NCBI GenBank assembly: GCA_964556705.1
Contig: CAZKXX010000001.1
Location: 26,139 to 90,138, forward strand
Direction: 5' to 3'
DNA: 64,000 bases
Source: CAZKXX01 sp964556705
Lineage (GTDB): Bacteria > Acidobacteriota > Terriglobia > UBA7540
The position numbers and the translations under genes were made by a program. Positions 61,453-64,000 of the stretch are shown here, in pieces (within the stretch, counting starts at the first letter, position 1; each line of letters opens with the position of its first letter). The notes under the pieces were generated by a model. The model had not been told where the DNA came from. It did not search any database and was given only the letters and a program-made list of their open reading frames with translations.

Positions 61453-62700
61453 TCAACGCGCTGGGCGGCCGGAAGGAAGGTTTTTGTACCAGACGACGTT
61501 TCCGGTGGAAGCGCCCACGGCCACGAGGTCGAGCCGGCCGTCGTCGTCCAGGTCGGCGGCGACGACGCCGGAGGCCGCCATCTGGTCGTCGAGCAGTTGC
61601 CTTCGCCAGTTTTTTCGCGTCCCGTCGGTGGCGTCGTAAAGATAGAGACTCGTTCCCGGCCCGCGATAGCCGGCGACGATTTCGTCGTCGCCGTCGCCGT
61701 CCAAATCGGCGCACAGCAGCGCGTGGCCGTCGCGAAACGTGTCGTCAATCACCTGCCGCTTCCAGAGCTTTCCCGGCTGGTCTCCGAGATAAACCACCAC
61801 TTGCTCGCCGTGCCACGGCTCGAGGGTCGCAAGAAACCGGCGCCCGCCCACCCGGCCGACCGCGATTTCGCTCGACCCGCGGCGCGGGCGCGAGACCTGG
61901 TCGCCCTCGGCCAGACGCGTTCGAGTCCAGCGCATGGCCGCGCCCCGGCCCGAAGAGCGGAACAGGTGCACTCCTTCAAAACTCGCGGTCAGAATGTCTT
62001 CGCGCCCGTCGCCGTCCCAGTCGAGCGTCAGCAGGCCGTGAACGACGGTCAGTGAATCGTCAATCAAATGCGCCTTCCACGCGCCCGGTTCGCGGTCGCG
62101 CTCCGAGGCGTGTCCCGCGAAGAGGCCGTCGGGCGGCTCGTGCCAGGTGAGCGGCGCGCCGGCGGCGTAATCCGGCGCTTCGGCACCGAAGCCGAGCAGC
62201 GGCGCGTTGACGAGTTCCGGCCGGCCATCGCCGTCCAAGTCCGCCCAGCGCAAGCGGTGCGAGGTGGGAATCTCTCCCAGCCATTCGAGCGGCCACTCGC
62301 CCTCTGCCGCCGCGGGCGGCCGCGCCCACCAGAGCGTTCCGCCGCCGCGGCTGTCGTTGAGCGAAAAATCGGCCGCGAGCGCCACTCCCAGAAGCGGTCC
62401 GCCGCGTCCGCCGAGCGGCGCAAGGCTGATGTTGCGCCTCGTCTGCGTCGTGATGGGCCGCGCCTGCCACGTGGGATTTTCGTACCACTCGACGACGCTC
62501 GCTTCAGAGCTGAGCGCGAGGATATCCGGACGCCCGTCTCCATTGACTTCTGCCACGGCCAATTGATAGCCGCGCGGGATCCTGGCCACCGTCTCGGTGC
62601 GCCAGCCAGCGTGGTCTGCCAAGACAGCCTCCTCACCGCCGGGCCCGAAGCCCGCGACAGTTCCGGCCAGGATGAGCACCACCAAAACTCGCCTTGCCAT
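61453..62700 (-). CDS. FG-GAP/VCBS repeat secreted protein
   Basis: A 415-residue protein with a signal peptide (VLVVLILAGTVAGFGPGG) and about five beta-propeller repeats of the FG-GAP/VCBS type. Each contains a Ca2+-binding DxDGDGxxD-like loop: EVNGDGRPDILAL, DLDGDGRPELVNA, DWDGDGREDILTA, DLDGDGDDEIVAG and DLDDDGRLDLVAV. Such proteins are extracellular binding or scaffold modules. It is the first gene of a two-gene unit with DUF3179. GGGAAACG precedes the ATG. Confidence 0.85.
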   Translation of the reverse strand: MARRVLVVLILAGTVAGFGPGGEEAVLADHAGWRTETVARIPRGYQLAVAEVNGDGRPDILALSSEASVVEWYENPTWQARPITTQTRRNISLAPLGGRGGPLLGVALAADFSLNDSRGGGTLWWARPPAAAEGEWPLEWLGEIPTSHRLRWADLDGDGRPELVNAPLLGFGAEAPDYAAGAPLTWHEPPDGLFAGHASERDREPGAWKAHLIDDSLTVVHGLLTLDWDGDGREDILTASFEGVHLFRSSGRGAAMRWTRTRLAEGDQVSRPRRGSSEIAVGRVGGRRFLATLEPWHGEQVVVYLGDQPGKLWKRQVIDDTFRDGHALLCADLDGDGDDEIVAGYRGPGTSLYLYDATDGTRKNWRRQLLDDQMAASGVVAADLDDDGRLDLVAVGASTGNVVWYKNLPSGRPAR

Positions 62701-62781
62701 CGTTTCCCGCCGCTTATCTTACCTCCACGCCCCTTCGGCGGGCGGCTTTTCGGAACAGCTGCCGCCTGCCTGGCGCGCAAA

Positions 62782-62811
62782 TTGAAAGCGTGCAGCGCGA
62801 TGGCGTATAAT
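62782..62811 (+). promoter_or_regulatory. Sigma-70 promoter of leuC
   Basis: TTGAAA at 62782-62787 and a perfect TATAAT at 62806-62811 with an 18-nt spacer. The predicted start near 62818 leaves a leader of about 45 nt before the ATG at 62863, too short for a leader-peptide attenuator. Confidence 0.7.
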
Positions 62812-62862
62812 CCCATTCGGGGCTGAATTCAAGCCTTTCAATTCTGACGGAATCTCAATCGC

Positions 62863-64000
62863 ATGCCCGCGCGCACGCTTTACGAAAAAATCTGGGACGC
62901 GCACGTCGTCCACGAAGAACCGGGCAAGCCGGCGCTGGTCTATATTGACCGTCACCTGATTCACGAGGGCACCTCGGCGCAGGCGTTTTCCGGCCTCAAA
63001 CTCGCAGGGCGCGCGGTTCGCCGCCCCGACCTGACGTTCGCCGTGATGGACCACTCCGTTCCCACCAAAGACCGGCACCTGCCGATGCTCGATACGGTGG
63101 CGGAAGCGCAGTTCCGCGCCCTGGAAGAAAACTGCAAGGCGCACGGAATCCGCCTGTTCACCATGCAGAGCCGGCACCAGGGCATCGTGCACGTTATCGG
63201 GCCGGAGCTGGGGCTCACGCAGCCCGGACTCACCATCGTCTGCGGCGACAGCCACACCTCGACGCACGGCGCGTTCGGCGCGCTGGCTTTCGGCATCGGC
63301 ACGAGCGAGGTCGAGCACGTCCTCGCCACGCAGTGCATGGTGCAGTTCCGCTCGAAGACGATGCTCGTGCGCGTCGCCGGCCGGCGGCCGCGCGGCGTCA
63401 CCGCCAAGGACCTGATTCTCGCCATCATCGGAAAAATCGGCATCGCGGGCGGCAACGGCCACGTGGTCGAATACGCCGGCGAGGCCATTCGCGGGCTTTC
63501 GATGGAAGGACGGATGACCGTCTGTAACATGTCCATCGAAGCGGGCGCCCGCGCGGGCATGGTGGCGCCGGATGAGACCACTTTCGCGTACATGGAAGGT
63601 CGTCCGTTCGTGCCGCGCGGCAAGGATTTTCAGATCGCCGTGGACGACTGGCGAGGTTTGGCTTCCGACGCCGGCGCGAAGTTCGACCGCGTCGTCGAAC
63701 TCGACGCTTCGACGCTCGCGCCGCAGGTGACCTGGGGCACGAATCCCGGCATGGTCACCGACGTCACCGGCCGTGTGCCCGACCCCGCATCGTTCGCCGA
63801 TCCGGTGGACCGCAAAGCCGCCGAGCGCGCGCTGGAATATATGGCGCTCGCGCCCGGCACGCCGATCGTGGATATTCCTCTCGACCGCGTCTTCATCGGC
63901 TCGTGCACGAACTCGCGCATCGAAGACCTGCGCCGCGCGGCGCGCGTCGTGGCGGGAAAGAAGGTGGCGCGCACGCTGAAGGGCGCGCTCGTCGTTCCCG
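62863..64000 (+). CDS. leuC: 3-isopropylmalate dehydratase large subunit (3' end outside window)
   Basis: The first 379 residues of LeuC, cut by the window end. It begins [19 protein letters not shown] with the conserved [18 protein letters not shown], then [15 protein letters not shown] and [30 protein letters not shown] carries the first 4Fe-4S cysteine; the other two should lie past 64000. With LeuD it isomerises 2-isopropylmalate to 3-isopropylmalate in leucine synthesis. The ATG lies 45 nt after the predicted transcription start; the ribosome site (GACGGAAT) is weak. Confidence 0.97.
   Translation, partial: MPARTLYEKIWDAHVVHEEPGKPALVYIDRHLIHEGTSAQAFSGLKLAGRAVRRPDLTFAVMDHSVPTKDRHLPMLDTVAEAQFRALEENCKAHGIRLFTMQSRHQGIVHVIGPELGLTQPGLTIVCGDSHTSTHGAFGALAFGIGTSEVEHVLATQCMVQFRSKTMLVRVAGRRPRGVTAKDLILAIIGKIGIAGGNGHVVEYAGEAIRGLSMEGRMTVCNMSIEAGARAGMVAPDETTFAYMEGRPFVPRGKDFQIAVDDWRGLASDAGAKFDRVVELDASTLAPQVTWGTNPGMVTDVTGRVPDPASFADPVDRKAAERALEYMALAPGTPIVDIPLDRVFIGSCTNSRIEDLRRAARVVAGKKVARTLKGALVVP

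Overview
This is a 64 kb piece of a GC-rich bacterial chromosome. Two 10-base N runs (18964-18973 and 40938-40947) mark scaffold joins, so it is probably a draft or metagenome-assembled genome. The gene set fits a diderm, most likely Acidobacteriota: a long LptC/LptA-type fusion beside lptB and rpoN, an SBBP/choice-of-anchor-D exoprotein, paired M16 peptidases, MtrA/MtrB and many small unrecognised proteins. The phylum is inferred from gene content only. I recognised no rRNA, tRNA, CRISPR array, integrase or transposase.

Layout. 0-6 kb, minus strand: recJ, LptC/LptA-like fusion, lptB and the start of rpoN, preceded by a GAF-GGDEF cyclase. 6-8 kb: a RodZ-like gene and a helical-repeat protein. 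8-14 kb: nucleoside hydrolase, metallophosphoesterase, inositol monophosphatase, a MoaD-MoaE fusion and an M28 peptidase. 14-21 kb: degenerate receiver, GH88-like enzyme, SDR, YjbQ and pyruvate dehydrogenase E1alpha/E1beta/E2. 21-30 kb: phosphate-selective-type porin, an inactive/active M16 pair, a three-gene ABC exporter and a GT4 glycosyltransferase. 30-36 kb: two NtrC-type sigma-54 activators, one in an operon with a histidine kinase behind a good -24/-12 site. 36-46 kb: HNH protein with a hairpin-rich leader, a giant beta-propeller/Ig exoprotein (split artificially by an N run), outer-membrane proteins and a PIN toxin-antitoxin pair. 46-52 kb: asparagine synthetase, ArnT-like and GT2 glycosyltransferases, BON lipoprotein. 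52-55 kb: a small-gene locus headed by an XRE regulator and a promoter/operator. 55-57 kb: a merR-merTP operon. 57-62.7 kb: a decaheme cytochrome/porin conduit plus DUF3179 and FG-GAP proteins. The window ends inside leuC.

The most interesting observation is the last gene of the mer operon (55232-55468). Read conventionally it is cut by an in-frame TGA at codon 13. That TGA lies exactly where glutaredoxins carry the first cysteine of their CxxC active site. A strong Shine-Dalgarno precedes the upstream ATG, and a hairpin with a G-first apical loop sits 24 nt after the TGA, as a bacterial SECIS element requires. I read it as a selenocysteine (UxxC) glutaredoxin encoded with a mercury/heavy-metal importer under MerR control, with no mercuric reductase nearby.

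Other themes are sigma-54 control (rpoN, two activators and a -24/-12 promoter in one window), extracellular electron transfer through MtrA/MtrB, and envelope biogenesis (Lpt, porin, ABC exporter, glycosyltransferases).
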